From: Bacteroidaceae bacterium
Lineage (GTDB): Bacteria > Bacteroidota > Bacteroidia > Bacteroidales > Bacteroidaceae
Length of the DNA: 54,689 nucleotides
NCBI GenBank assembly: GCA_024697945.1
Contig: JAILRU010000050.1
Coordinates: 1-54,689, forward strand
Reading direction: 5' to 3'
Shown: one piece after another, positions 33,499 through 43,302 of the stretch
Position numbering within the stretch: the first letter of the stretch is position 1
Layout: each line of letters opens with the position of its first letter
Translations under genes and position numbers: made by a program
Notes under the pieces: model-generated
What the model saw: only the letters and a program-made list of their open reading frames with translations
Database searches by the model: none
What the model was told of the DNA's origin: nothing

Positions 33499-35547
33499 AT
33501 GATAGACCGCATTACCGTTAATAAGATTTTGGATGCCGCGAACATCGTGGACGTCGTCTCTGACTTCGTCACCCTGAAGCGTGCTGGAGCCAACCTGAAG
33601 GGACTTTGTCCCTTCCACGACGACCGCACCCCTTCGTTCATGGTATCGCCTGCCCGCAACTATTGCAAGTGTTTTGCTTGCGGCGAAGGAGGCAGCCCGG
33701 TCGGTTTTATCATGAAGCACGAACAACTCTCTTACCCCGATGCTCTCCGCTATCTCGCTAAGAAATATGGCATCAAGATTGAGGAAAAAGAGCTGACCCC
33801 AGACGAGATACAGTCTCGAGGCGACCGCGATAGCATGTTCATCCTCAACGAATGGGCACGCGAATGGTTTAAGGACCAGCTTTGGAATACGCCTGACGGT
33901 CGTGCCATCGGACTTGCTTACTTCCGGGGACGTGGATTCCGCGATGATATTTTAGAAAAATTCCAAGTGGGATTCTGTCCCAATAGCCGCGAACATTCCC
34001 TTTCCGCAGATGCGTTGAAGGCCGGTTATCAAGAACGCTATCTGGTGAACAACCAGGACGAAATGGAACCCCGTCTGAGCATCGGAACAGGACTGAGTCT
34101 GAAGCGCGAAGATGGCAAATTGCGCGACCGCTTTTGGGGACGTGTCATCTGGCCTATTTATACTGCCAGCGGACGTGTGGCAGGCTTCGGAGGGCGTGTC
34201 CTCGATGCTGCCACCAAAGGCGTTGCCATCAAATACCAGAACTCCCCCGAGAGCATCATCTACAGCAAGCGTAAAGAGCTTTTCGGCCTCTTCCAGGCGC
34301 GACAGGCCATACGCAAAGCCGACCTCTGTTATTTGGTTGAGGGCTATACGGACGTCATGGCTATGCACCAACAGGGTGTGGAGAACGTCGTAGCGTCCTC
34401 TGGTACAGCTCTCACGCCCGAACAGATTCACCTCATCCATCGTATCACCAGCAACATTACCGTTATCTTCGACGGGGACGAAGCGGGTATCCATGCAAGC
34501 GAACGCGGCATCGATATGTTGTTGGCCGAGGGTATGAACGTCAAGCTGCTCCTGTTGCCTGACGGCGACGACCCCGACAGCTTTGCCCGCAAGCACACGG
34601 CCACCGAATACCAGCAATACTTGCAGGAGAATCAGATGGATTTCATTACCTACAAGGCTTCGCACACCGGAGATGCCCAAAAAGATGACCCTGATGTTCA
34701 GGAGCGTCTCATTCATAATGTGGCAGAAAGCATCGCCGTCATCCCCGACGAGATAAAGCGCACCATCTATATCCGCCATGCTGCTCAGCAATTGAAAATG
34801 CCCGAGCGTCTCATAACCAATGCCGTCAATGCCCAGAGGGGTAATCTGCGTGCAGAAAGGCAAAAGGAACTCGAAAGAGAGCAAAGAGGAACACAGCCTT
34901 CCTCTACCCCCCATGGGGAGAACACAACAGCTCCGGCTCAAGAGCATAAAACCTCCCCGCGGGCAAGTGTGGAAGGAGTCATCGGTCCCGAAGCTACCAT
35001 CGCCCAAATGATTATCCGTCATGGAGAGAAGGTAATGTGCTATATCGAAGACGAGAACGGACAGGAGGTACCGCTTTCCGTAGCTGAATACATCTCCTAT
35101 AGCCTTCAGGATGACAATATACATCTGCAATCCACCATTTGTCAGAAGTTGTTGAAGGAAGCTGTCGAGAACGCACATGCCCCAAACTTCCATGCGGAGC
35201 AGTACTTCATCAACCATCCCGACGAAGCAATACGTTCGATTGCCCTCCTGTTAGGCCCAGAGTCTGTGGAACTGAGCAAGTTGTATGAAGTTCCGTCTAA
35301 ATCTGACCAAGATCCTCAAGAGGATGGGGAGAGCATTCATCTTGATGAAGTTATACCCAGCCTCATAGCCAGTTACAAGCTTGGTATCGTACAGAAAGAA
35401 TTGAAGAATATCATCGAGCAGATGAAAGACCCTGCAATAAAGGCAGACTTGGAAAAGGTACAGAAACTAAAAGAGGATTTCAGGCAGAAGACCCTGCTCG
35501 TCAAGGAACTTGCTAAAGCTTGTGGTGACCGTGTCGTACTCAAGTGA
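33499..35547 (+). CDS. dnaG: DNA primase
   Basis: DnaG makes RNA primers at the replication fork. The 682-residue protein has the N-terminal zinc finger (CPFHDDRTPSF then CKCFACGEGG), the catalytic core, and the Toprim domain with VEGYTDVMAMHQ and FDGDEAG. The C-terminal helicase-binding region is less conserved. A Ser/Thr/Pro-rich linker at about residues 465-490 (around SSTPHGENTTAPA) falls in C-rich/G-rich palindromic DNA at 34906-34922. The xseA start lies 8 bp after the stop. Confidence 0.95.
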   Translation: MIDRITVNKILDAANIVDVVSDFVTLKRAGANLKGLCPFHDDRTPSFMVSPARNYCKCFACGEGGSPVGFIMKHEQLSYPDALRYLAKKYGIKIEEKELTPDEIQSRGDRDSMFILNEWAREWFKDQLWNTPDGRAIGLAYFRGRGFRDDILEKFQVGFCPNSREHSLSADALKAGYQERYLVNNQDEMEPRLSIGTGLSLKREDGKLRDRFWGRVIWPIYTASGRVAGFGGRVLDAATKGVAIKYQNSPESIIYSKRKELFGLFQARQAIRKADLCYLVEGYTDVMAMHQQGVENVVASSGTALTPEQIHLIHRITSNITVIFDGDEAGIHASERGIDMLLAEGMNVKLLLLPDGDDPDSFARKHTATEYQQYLQENQMDFITYKASHTGDAQKDDPDVQERLIHNVAESIAVIPDEIKRTIYIRHAAQQLKMPERLITNAVNAQRGNLRAERQKELEREQRGTQPSSTPHGENTTAPAQEHKTSPRASVEGVIGPEATIAQMIIRHGEKVMCYIEDENGQEVPLSVAEYISYSLQDDNIHLQSTICQKLLKEAVENAHAPNFHAEQYFINHPDEAIRSIALLLGPESVELSKLYEVPSKSDQDPQEDGESIHLDEVIPSLIASYKLGIVQKELKNIIEQMKDPAIKADLEKVQKLKEDFRQKTLLVKELAKACGDRVVLK

Positions 35548-35554
35548 AGAGGAA

Positions 35555-36880
35555 ATGAAGAACGAGGTCCTGACACTATTCGAGCTGAACAGCTTGGTGC
35601 GCGAGATTGTCGAGATACATTTCGATGAATCGTATTGGGTTGTGGGTGAGCTGAGTGATGTCAGTACGCCAGCCTACGGCGGGCACTTCTACGGCGAGCT
35701 TGTTCAGAAAGATGAGCTCGCTGACCGTATCGTGGCCAGGGCACGAATCACTTGCTGGGCAAGGACTTACGGACTACTGCGCCTGAGGTTCCAGAAGGAG
35801 TCGGGCGAGACACTCCGCAAAGGCTTGCAGGTGAAGCTATTGGTCAAGGTCAACTTCCACGAACAATACGGATACTCGCTCAATGTGCTCGACATCGATT
35901 CGACATTCACTTTGGGCGACCTTGCTAAAAGGCGCAGAGAAATACTCATGCAGTTAGAGAAGGACGGCATTCTGCACGACAATCAGGAGCTTCCTTTACC
36001 GCGTCTGCTGAGGCGTATCGCTCTCGTCAGTAGTGCCACGGCTGCTGGTTATGGCGACTTCTGCAACCAGTTGGAACAGAACGACTATGGCTTCCACTTC
36101 GACGTGAAGCTCTTTCCTGCCATCATGCAGGGCGAACAGGTGCCAGAAAGCATCATCAACGCCCTCGAGGAGATTGTGGCTGCTTCTGCCGAACGCTCCT
36201 TCGACCTTGTGGTCATTATCCGAGGTGGCGGGGCAAGTAGCGACCTAAGCGATTTCGACAGCTATGAACTGGCTGCCTGTATCGCACAATATCCGTTGCC
36301 CGTTCTTACAGGTATCGGACACGAGCGGGATGAAACGGTCCTCGACTTTGTGGCACATACCCGAGTCAAGACTCCGACAGCCGCAGCGGCCTTCATTATC
36401 GACCATCAGGCTGGGGAAGCGGCATCGCTCGACGAACTCTATCAGCGTATCACTCGTTCGGCTGGGGAGAGAATCTTGCGTGAGAAACAGCGTTTAGAGC
36501 ACCAAAAGGCTGTCCTTCCCCTGCTCTTCATGGGCTTCTACCAAAAGCAACAGAACAAGCTTGAACTCCTTGCTCAACGTCTGACATGTACAGCTGGACA
36601 ACGTCTCGAACGCGAACCAGGAAGGCTGCAACTTCTATATCAAAGGCTTGTTACTAATAGCACTCAACATATTGAACGTGAGAAGTATCGCTATCAATTC
36701 ATGAAGCAACGCTTTGACTCGCTCGACCCAAGACTTCTCTTGAAGCGTGGTTACACGATAACAACCCTTGGTGGCAAAGTGGTTCGCAGTATCGAGGGTC
36801 TCACGGAGGGAGATATCTTGACGACAAATACGGAAAATGGAGAAATATATTCAAAGGTAGTATTATGCAAGAAGAATTGA
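35555..36880 (+). CDS. xseA: Exodeoxyribonuclease VII large subunit
   Basis: XseA forms the single-strand-specific exonuclease VII with XseB. I place the start at the ATG giving MKNEVLTLFELNSLV (441 aa); an upstream in-frame start at 35510 would overlap dnaG. An OB-fold domain (WVVGELSDVSTPAYGGHFYG) is followed by the catalytic core with RIALVSSATAAGYGDF, IRGGGASSDLSDFD and TGIGHERDETVLDFVA. The C-terminal part is a long coiled coil. xseB overlaps its 3' end by 16 bp. Confidence 0.95.
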   Translation: MKNEVLTLFELNSLVREIVEIHFDESYWVVGELSDVSTPAYGGHFYGELVQKDELADRIVARARITCWARTYGLLRLRFQKESGETLRKGLQVKLLVKVNFHEQYGYSLNVLDIDSTFTLGDLAKRRREILMQLEKDGILHDNQELPLPRLLRRIALVSSATAAGYGDFCNQLEQNDYGFHFDVKLFPAIMQGEQVPESIINALEEIVAASAERSFDLVVIIRGGGASSDLSDFDSYELAACIAQYPLPVLTGIGHERDETVLDFVAHTRVKTPTAAAAFIIDHQAGEAASLDELYQRITRSAGERILREKQRLEHQKAVLPLLFMGFYQKQQNKLELLAQRLTCTAGQRLEREPGRLQLLYQRLVTNSTQHIEREKYRYQFMKQRFDSLDPRLLLKRGYTITTLGGKVVRSIEGLTEGDILTTNTENGEIYSKVVLCKKN

Positions 36881-37065
36881 CTTACGAGCAGGCCATGCAG
36901 AAACTTGAAAAGATGGCTGTACAGATGGAACAGGGTGAAATAGGCATCGATGTAATGGCTGAGCGTTTGCGCGAAGCCCAGAAGTTGATGAAATATTGTC
37001 ACGAAAAGCTCTACGAAGCAGAAAAAAATTGCAAATCCTTGCTGAATGTCGAGGAAAAGGTGTAA
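36865..37065 (+). CDS. xseB: Exodeoxyribonuclease VII small subunit
   Basis: The 66-residue helical protein has the family pattern: LTYEQAMQKLEKMAVQMEQG, then VMAERLREAQKLMKYCHEKL. It binds the coiled coil of XseA. The overlap with xseA indicates coupled translation. The gap to ilvE (37066-37140) holds a heptamer-like AAATTCA repeat and a CCC/GGG palindrome. Confidence 0.93.
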   Translation: MQEELTYEQAMQKLEKMAVQMEQGEIGIDVMAERLREAQKLMKYCHEKLYEAEKNCKSLLNVEEKV

Positions 37066-37140
37066 CTTTGTACCCAAATTCAAAATTATCAAATTCAAAA
37101 TTCAAAAGTCTCCCTTTAGGGAGATATAGAGGGGCTCATT

Positions 37141-38166
37141 ATGAACGAAATTGATTGGAGTAACCTTTCGTTTGGTTACATGAAGACAGACTACAATGTG
37201 CGCTGCTACTATCGTAATGGTGCATGGGGTGAGATAGAAGTTTGCAGCGAGGAGACCATTCCCATTCACATGGCTGCAACAAGCCTGCACTACGGACAGG
37301 AAGCCTTCGAGGGACTGAAGGCATATCGTTGTCCAGACGGCAAGGTGCGCGTCTTCCGCAGCGACGAGAACGCTGCCCGTCTGCAAAGCACCTGTCGCGG
37401 CATCCTGATGCCCGAGATAACTACCGAAAGGTTCAACGAGATGGTGGACAAGGTTGTTCATCTCAACGAACGCTTCATTCCTCCCTATGAGAGTGGAGCG
37501 ACCCTCTACATACGTCCTCTTCTCATTGGCACCAGTGCCCAGGTCGGCGTACATCCTGCCAGCGAGTATCTCTTCCTCATTTTCGTAACGCCTGTCGGTC
37601 CGTACTTCAAGGGCGGTTTTGCCACAAATCCCTACGTCATCATCCGTGAATACGACCGCTCGGCACCTCTCGGAACTGGCATCTACAAGGTGGGCGGCAA
37701 CTATGCAGCCAGTCTCCGTGCCAACAAGATGGCGCACGACCTCGGTTACAGCTGTGAGTTCTATCTCGACGCAAAGGAGAAGAAGTATATGGACGAGTGT
37801 GGCGCTGCTAACTTCTTCGGTATCAAGAACAACACATACATTACGCCTAAGAGCTCCAGCATTTTGCCCAGCATTACCAACAAGAGCCTCATGCAGTTGG
37901 CAATGGACCTCGGAATGAAGGTAGAGCGTCGTCAGATTTCCGAAGAGGAACTTGCCACCTTCGAGGAGGCTGGAGCCTGCGGAACGGCAGCTGTCATCAG
38001 TCCTATCGAACGCATCGACGACCTCGACACCAAGCAGAGCTTCATCATCAGCAAGGACGGTCAGCCCGGTCCCATCTGCCGCAAGCTCTACGAAAAGCTC
38101 CGCAACATCCAGTACGGCATCGAGCCTGACGAACATGGGTGGACGCGTGTCGTCATCGATTCTTGA
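37141..38166 (+). CDS. ilvE: Branched-chain amino acid aminotransferase
   Basis: IlvE makes the last step to valine, leucine and isoleucine with pyridoxal phosphate. The 341-residue class IV aminotransferase has HYGQEAFEGLKAYR, RPLLIGTSAQVGVHPA, and the cofactor lysine region YKVGGNYAASLRANK. The motif GACGTAAVISPIERI lies near the C-terminus. It is separate from the ilv operon on the other strand and shares one base with the mfd start. Confidence 0.95.
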   Translation: MNEIDWSNLSFGYMKTDYNVRCYYRNGAWGEIEVCSEETIPIHMAATSLHYGQEAFEGLKAYRCPDGKVRVFRSDENAARLQSTCRGILMPEITTERFNEMVDKVVHLNERFIPPYESGATLYIRPLLIGTSAQVGVHPASEYLFLIFVTPVGPYFKGGFATNPYVIIREYDRSAPLGTGIYKVGGNYAASLRANKMAHDLGYSCEFYLDAKEKKYMDECGAANFFGIKNNTYITPKSSSILPSITNKSLMQLAMDLGMKVERRQISEEELATFEEAGACGTAAVISPIERIDDLDTKQSFIISKDGQPGPICRKLYEKLRNIQYGIEPDEHGWTRVVIDS

Positions 38167-41100
38167 TGGAGATACAGAAGCTACAGGGCATCTTTGCCAG
38201 ACATCCTGGGGTGAAAGCCCTTGCTGCTGCGTTGCAAAAAGACTCAGCCAAAAACATTAGGCTCTCCGGCTTGCAGGGAAGTAGCGCACCACTTGTGTTT
38301 GCTTCGCTTGTCGAGAGGGCTCCCCAGGTACTGAACGTACCCTATGTTTTTGTGCTCGACGATGAGGAAGAGGCAGGCTATTTCTATCACGACCTCACAC
38401 GATTGTTAGGTGACCAACAGGTCCTCTTCTTCCCGAGCAGTTACAAGCGTGCCATCAAATTCGGGCAACGTAATGCGGGACAGGAAATCCTACGCACTGA
38501 AGTGCTATCAAAGCTGTCAGCCAGCTCCCTACCGCTTTTTATTGTCACCTATCCCCAGGCACTCTCCGAGCTGGTCGTGACCAAGCAGAATCTTAGCGAA
38601 CAAACGTTGACACTTGGAGTAGGGGAGCGGGTAGATATTATGTTTGTACAGGAGACGCTGCTCAGCTTCGGCTTCCACAAGACCGACTATGTCTATGAGC
38701 CTGGGCAGTTTGCTGTTCGTGGCAGCATCATCGACGTCTATTCCTTCTCTCATGAACTGCCTTATCGAATTGATTTCTTTGGCGATGAGGTCGATAGCAT
38801 TCGTACTTTCGAAGTCCACAGCCAACTGAGCCGCGACCGTCAGGACGGCATCATGTTAATTGGACAACTGGACAATTCCACAAATGGACGATTGACGAGA
38901 GAGAGTTTCCTCCGCTTCCTGCCCGAGAATGCCATCCTGGTCGTAAAAGAGTTGGTGTACCTGTGCGACATAGTGGAGCTGACTCATAATGAAGGCTTTA
39001 GCCAAGCTGCGAAGATAGTTGAGAGTTCAGAGTTGAGAGATGAGAGTCAGTCGGGAATGGAGAGTTTAGAGAGTTCGGCTTTGCTCGTCAATCCCGATGA
39101 GTTTCGCAAACAGATAGTGAACTTCTGCCGCATCGAGTTAAATGGACAATTGTCAAATGATAAATTGTCAAATTGTCAAATCCCTTTTAAGGTTCATCCC
39201 CAACCTGTCTTCCACAAGAACTTCGACTTGCTCATCTCTGCTTTCAAGAAGTTACAGGACGAGGGCACCAATCTCTACATTCTGGCCGACAGCCAGAAGC
39301 AGACAGACCGTTTGGAGAGCATTTTCCACGACAAAGAGACAGGAATCCAGTTCACACCTGTTGACCATGCTTTGCATAGCGGTTTCATCGACGATGACCT
39401 GCACGTCGCTTTCTTCACCGACCACCAGATTTTTGACCGCTACCACAAGTACAATCTGCGGAGCGAGAAAGCCATGGGTGGAAAGGTTGCGTTGACACTC
39501 AAGGAGTTGCAGCAGTTTGAGGTGGGCGACTATGTGGTGCACATCGACTACGGTGTGGGTCGCTTCGGCGGCTTGGTGCGTATGCAGAACGGCGACCAGG
39601 TGCAGGAGGTCATCAAGATTATCTACTCCGGCGACGACACCGTCTATGTCTCCATTCACTCTTTGCATAAAGTTTCCAAGTACAAGGGGCGAGAGGGCGA
39701 ACCGCCACGCATCAGCCATATCGGTACAGGTGCTTGGGAGCGCATGAAGGAGCGCACGAAGAAGAAGATTAAGGATATTGCCCGCGACCTGATTCTGCTC
39801 TATAGCCGTCGCCGTGAGGAGAAAGGCTTTGCCTTCAGTCACGACAGCTTTATGCAACACGAGTTGGAGGCCAGCTTCCTCTACGAAGACACGCCCGACC
39901 AGCTCAAGGCGACTCAGGATGTAAAAGCCGACATGGAACGCCAACGCCCGATGGACCGACTGGTCTGCGGCGACGTTGGCTTCGGCAAGACGGAGGTGGC
40001 TATCCGTGCTGCCTTCAAAGCCTGTGCAGACAACAAACAGGTGGCGGTGCTCGTACCGACCACAGTCTTGGCCTACCAACACTTCCGTACATTCACGAGC
40101 CGCCTGAAGAATTTTCCTGTCAAGATAGAATACCTGACTCGAGCTCGTACGCCCATTCAGACAAAAGAGATACTTGATGGGCTGAAGAACGGTTCCATCA
40201 ACATCATCATCGGTACCCATAAGCTCATCGGCAAGAGCGTAAATTTCAAGGATTTGGGTTTGCTCATTATCGATGAGGAACAGAAGTTCGGCGTCTCGAC
40301 GAAGGAAAAGTTGCGCCAGCTCAAGACCAATGTTGACACCCTGACGCTGACTGCTACGCCCATTCCGCGTACCTTGCAGTTCTCGTTGATGGGAGCCCGC
40401 GACCTGAGTGTCATCCAGACGCCGCCACCCAACCGCTACCCGATACAGACACAGCTCTGCTGTTTCAGTGCCGAGGTTATTGCCGAAGCCATAGAGTTCG
40501 AGATGAGCCGTAGCGGACAGGTGTTCTTCGTGAACAACCGTATCAGTCAGTTGCCAGAGCTTGCCGAGCTTGTCAGGAAACATGTGCCTGACGCCCGTGT
40601 CGCCGTTGCTCATGGAAAGATGCCACCCGAGGAGTTGGAGAAGATAATGGTCGATTTCACGAACTACGACTACGATGTCCTCATCTCTACCACCATCATC
40701 GAGAGTGGTCTGGACATTCCCAATGCCAATACCATCATCATCAACGGCGCACACAACTTCGGCCTGTCCGACCTGCATCAGATGCGAGGTCGTGTGGGAC
40801 GCTCCAACAAAAAAGCTTTCTGCTATCTGCTTGCGCCGCCTCTGTCAGCCCTCAATCTTGATGCTCGCCGCCGCTTACAGGCCATCGAGAATTTTTCCGA
40901 TTTGGGGAGTGGCATACACATCGCCATGCAGGACCTTGATATTCGCGGAGCGGGCAACCTGCTTGGAGCCGAGCAGAGCGGCTTCATTGCCGACCTTGGC
41001 TACGAGACCTATCAGAAGATTCTCTCGCAGGCTGTTACCGAGTTGCGCAACGAAGAGTTCCACGAGCTCTATGCCGAAGAGGTACGAAATGGTAACGTCG

Positions 41101-41564
41101 TGGAGAGTACGGAGGTTGTAGATGATTGCCAACTTGACAGCAACTTACCCATGTATTTCAGCGAGGACTATGTGCCGACGAGCAGCGAACGGATGCTCCT
41201 CTATCGCGAGCTTGACGGCATGGAGCGCGACGAGGATGTTGAGAAGTTCCGCCAACGGATGATAGACCGTTTCGGCCCTCTTCCCCAGGAAGCGGAAGAC
41301 CTGCTGCGAGTTGTTACTCTTCGTCGCCTTGGCAAGCACTTCGGCTGCGAACGTATCGTCCTTAAGGCTGGTCATGCCCGCCTCTTCTTCGGTCCCGACG
41401 ACGACAATCCTTTCTATGAGGGACGCATCTTCGGACAGATTGTCGATTTCGCCACAGCCAATGCCTACCGTTGCCACTTCAGGCAAGACAAAGGCAAGAA
41501 GAGTCTCCTCATTGACGACGTCAATACCATCGGTGAGGCAGTGGAACTCATGAAACAACTATGA
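38166..41564 (+). CDS. mfd: Transcription-repair coupling factor
   Basis: Mfd removes RNA polymerase stalled at DNA damage and recruits UvrA. From the ATG at 38166 (TGATG overlap with ilvE) it has 1132 residues. Visible domains: UvrB-like N-terminus, RNA polymerase interaction domain (GDYVVHIDYGVGRFGGL), and the helicase core with CGDVGFGKTEVAIRAAF, IIDEEQKFG, TATPIPRTL and RGRVGRSNKKAFCYLL. The C-terminal domain is complete. Two loops in the first third (around VESSELRDESQSG and NGQLSNDKLSNCQI) are encoded by 7-8 bp tandem repeats at 39017-39051 and 39141-39178, absent from what I recall of the family. Confidence 0.95.
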   Translation: MEIQKLQGIFARHPGVKALAAALQKDSAKNIRLSGLQGSSAPLVFASLVERAPQVLNVPYVFVLDDEEEAGYFYHDLTRLLGDQQVLFFPSSYKRAIKFGQRNAGQEILRTEVLSKLSASSLPLFIVTYPQALSELVVTKQNLSEQTLTLGVGERVDIMFVQETLLSFGFHKTDYVYEPGQFAVRGSIIDVYSFSHELPYRIDFFGDEVDSIRTFEVHSQLSRDRQDGIMLIGQLDNSTNGRLTRESFLRFLPENAILVVKELVYLCDIVELTHNEGFSQAAKIVESSELRDESQSGMESLESSALLVNPDEFRKQIVNFCRIELNGQLSNDKLSNCQIPFKVHPQPVFHKNFDLLISAFKKLQDEGTNLYILADSQKQTDRLESIFHDKETGIQFTPVDHALHSGFIDDDLHVAFFTDHQIFDRYHKYNLRSEKAMGGKVALTLKELQQFEVGDYVVHIDYGVGRFGGLVRMQNGDQVQEVIKIIYSGDDTVYVSIHSLHKVSKYKGREGEPPRISHIGTGAWERMKERTKKKIKDIARDLILLYSRRREEKGFAFSHDSFMQHELEASFLYEDTPDQLKATQDVKADMERQRPMDRLVCGDVGFGKTEVAIRAAFKACADNKQVAVLVPTTVLAYQHFRTFTSRLKNFPVKIEYLTRARTPIQTKEILDGLKNGSINIIIGTHKLIGKSVNFKDLGLLIIDEEQKFGVSTKEKLRQLKTNVDTLTLTATPIPRTLQFSLMGARDLSVIQTPPPNRYPIQTQLCCFSAEVIAEAIEFEMSRSGQVFFVNNRISQLPELAELVRKHVPDARVAVAHGKMPPEELEKIMVDFTNYDYDVLISTTIIESGLDIPNANTIIINGAHNFGLSDLHQMRGRVGRSNKKAFCYLLAPPLSALNLDARRRLQAIENFSDLGSGIHIAMQDLDIRGAGNLLGAEQSGFIADLGYETYQKILSQAVTELRNEEFHELYAEEVRNGNVVESTEVVDDCQLDSNLPMYFSEDYVPTSSERMLLYRELDGMERDEDVEKFRQRMIDRFGPLPQEAEDLLRVVTLRRLGKHFGCERIVLKAGHARLFFGPDDDNPFYEGRIFGQIVDFATANAYRCHFRQDKGKKSLLIDDVNTIGEAVELMKQL
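39017..39051 (+). repeat. Heptamer repeat inside mfd
   Basis: AGTTGAG, AGTTCAG, AGTTGAG, AGATGAG, AGTCAGT. The frame is kept. A second in-gene repeat follows at 39141-39178, with AATTGTC/AAATTGTC units of 7 and 8 bp. Confidence 0.75.
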
Positions 41565-41568
41565 TCAA

Positions 41569-41596
41569 TGAACTTTGAATTATGAACTTTGAACTA
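41569..41596. repeat. Heptanucleotide tandem repeat between mfd and recN
   Basis: TGAACTT, TGAATTA, TGAACTT, TGAACTA fill the gap, and the last unit ends at the ATG of recN. Confidence 0.85.
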
Positions 41597-43275
41597 TGCT
41601 AAGGCACCTGACCATTAATAATTACGTCCTCATCGAGGCGCTTGATATCGACCTCCAGCCTGGTTTCTCCGTGATGACTGGCGAGACTGGTGCCGGCAAG
41701 TCCATCATCCTTGGCGCTCTTGGGCTACTCATGGGGCAGCGGGCTGATTCCCAGAGTATTATGCCACGCGCGTCCAAGTGTACCGTTGAAGGCATTTTCG
41801 ACATCGAAGGGTATGGTATTCAGGACCTCTTCGAGGAGAACGAGTTGGACTACGAGCCGTCCGAGTGCATCCTGCGTCGCGAGGTGGCAGCCAACGGCAA
41901 GAGTCGTGCCTTTGTCAACGACAGCCCTGTTGGTGTTGCCGTCCTTCGGCAGATAGCCCTTCGCCTCCTTGATATTCACTCCCAACATAGCAATCTGTTG
42001 CTCGAGAATCCTGCCTTCCAGCTTGGCATCGTCGATACCGTTGCCGACCATGCTGACCTTTTTGGGCAGTACCGCGAGCTTTACGCCCGCATCATTGAAG
42101 CCCGTCGTCAGCTTCGCGAGGCAGAGGAGAATCTTGCCAGACGGCAGAGCGATGAGGAATACCTGCGCTACCAGCTCGAACAACTCGATGAGTTCAAGCC
42201 CCAGCCTGGCGAAGACGAGGAACTGCGGCAGTTGCAGAGTGCTCTTTCACATGCTGAGGACATTAAGATAGCCCTGTCCGGAATCGATGCCCTGCTCAAT
42301 GGCAGCGACAGCGAGGATGGGGTGGGAGCCATTAATGTTCTGCGCCGCTCAAGCCAGGCAATGCAACAGATTGCACGCGTCTATCCTGCCATCGAGGACT
42401 ATCAGCAACGTCTTGAGAGCGTGGTCATCGAGGTGCGCGACATAGCCGGTGACATCTGTAGCCTTGCGGAAGACGTGGAGTACAATCCGTCTCGCCTGCA
42501 ACAGGTGACAGAACGTCTGGACAACCTATTCTCGCTCGAGCAGAAGCATCATGTCGGTTCCTCGGAGGACCTCATAGCTTTGGCCGATGACATCCGTTCG
42601 CAGCTCGCATCGCTGGCCGATTCCGCAGATAATATCCAGGCATTGCGACAGCAGATTTCCATTGGCACGGAGCAGGCCACCGAACTTGCCACAAAACTTT
42701 CGGCGGGTCGCACGAAGGCCGCCAAGCAGGTGGAAAAGTTGGTGAAAGAGACCCTTGTCGCAATGGATATGCCCACCGTCGTGTTCAATGCCAACGTTGA
42801 GAAGGCGGTGGGACTTCAGCCTTCGGGAATGGACATCGTCACCTTCCTTTTCTCTGCCAATAAGAGTATAGCGCCCAGGCCGTTGGCCGATGTGGCGAGT
42901 GGCGGCGAGATGTCGCGTGTGATGCTGGCGCTGAAGGCTTTGACCAGCAAACAGACACATCTGCCGACTATCATCTTCGACGAGATAGATACCGGCGTGA
43001 GCGGCAAGGTTGCCAGCTCGATGGCGCAGATTATGGCCCAGATGAGCAGCGGTGCTGGTCAGCAAGTGCTTGCCATCACCCACCTGCCACAGATTGCTGC
43101 AAAGGGCAATGCGCACTACTTTGTCTATAAAGACGAGGTAGGTGGCCGTACTTTGACGCACATCCGTCAGCTCGATTCCGAGCAGCGCATTACCGAGCTT
43201 GCCCACATGCTCAGCGGCAGCACCGTTACCGAGGCAGCAATGGAGAACGCACGGCAACTGTTGAATGAAGAATGA
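41596..43275 (+). CDS. recN: DNA repair protein RecN
   Basis: RecN is an SMC-like ATPase acting in double-strand break repair. The 559-residue protein has the Walker A motif TGETGAGKSII near the N-terminus, a coiled-coil middle with Glu/Gln/Arg-rich helices, the ABC signature VASGGEMSRVMLAL, and Walker B IIFDEIDTGVSG. The ATPase halves at both ends are intact. It lies 31 bp after mfd and 27 bp before tilS. Confidence 0.95.
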   Translation: MLRHLTINNYVLIEALDIDLQPGFSVMTGETGAGKSIILGALGLLMGQRADSQSIMPRASKCTVEGIFDIEGYGIQDLFEENELDYEPSECILRREVAANGKSRAFVNDSPVGVAVLRQIALRLLDIHSQHSNLLLENPAFQLGIVDTVADHADLFGQYRELYARIIEARRQLREAEENLARRQSDEEYLRYQLEQLDEFKPQPGEDEELRQLQSALSHAEDIKIALSGIDALLNGSDSEDGVGAINVLRRSSQAMQQIARVYPAIEDYQQRLESVVIEVRDIAGDICSLAEDVEYNPSRLQQVTERLDNLFSLEQKHHVGSSEDLIALADDIRSQLASLADSADNIQALRQQISIGTEQATELATKLSAGRTKAAKQVEKLVKETLVAMDMPTVVFNANVEKAVGLQPSGMDIVTFLFSANKSIAPRPLADVASGGEMSRVMLALKALTSKQTHLPTIIFDEIDTGVSGKVASSMAQIMAQMSSGAGQQVLAITHLPQIAAKGNAHYFVYKDEVGGRTLTHIRQLDSEQRITELAHMLSGSTVTEAAMENARQLLNEE

Positions 43276-43302
43276 AGAATCTGCTACCGTCCTAAATGTT
43301 AA

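Noticed and set aside
33952..35217. A 421-codon open frame on the minus strand
   Set aside because: Antisense to dnaG, whose Toprim motifs are intact; the antisense translation is Val/His/Leu-rich and without domain pattern.
39252..40778. A 508-codon open frame on the minus strand
   Set aside because: It is antisense to the helicase core of mfd, which is clearly the real gene; high GC at codon position three opens the opposite frame.
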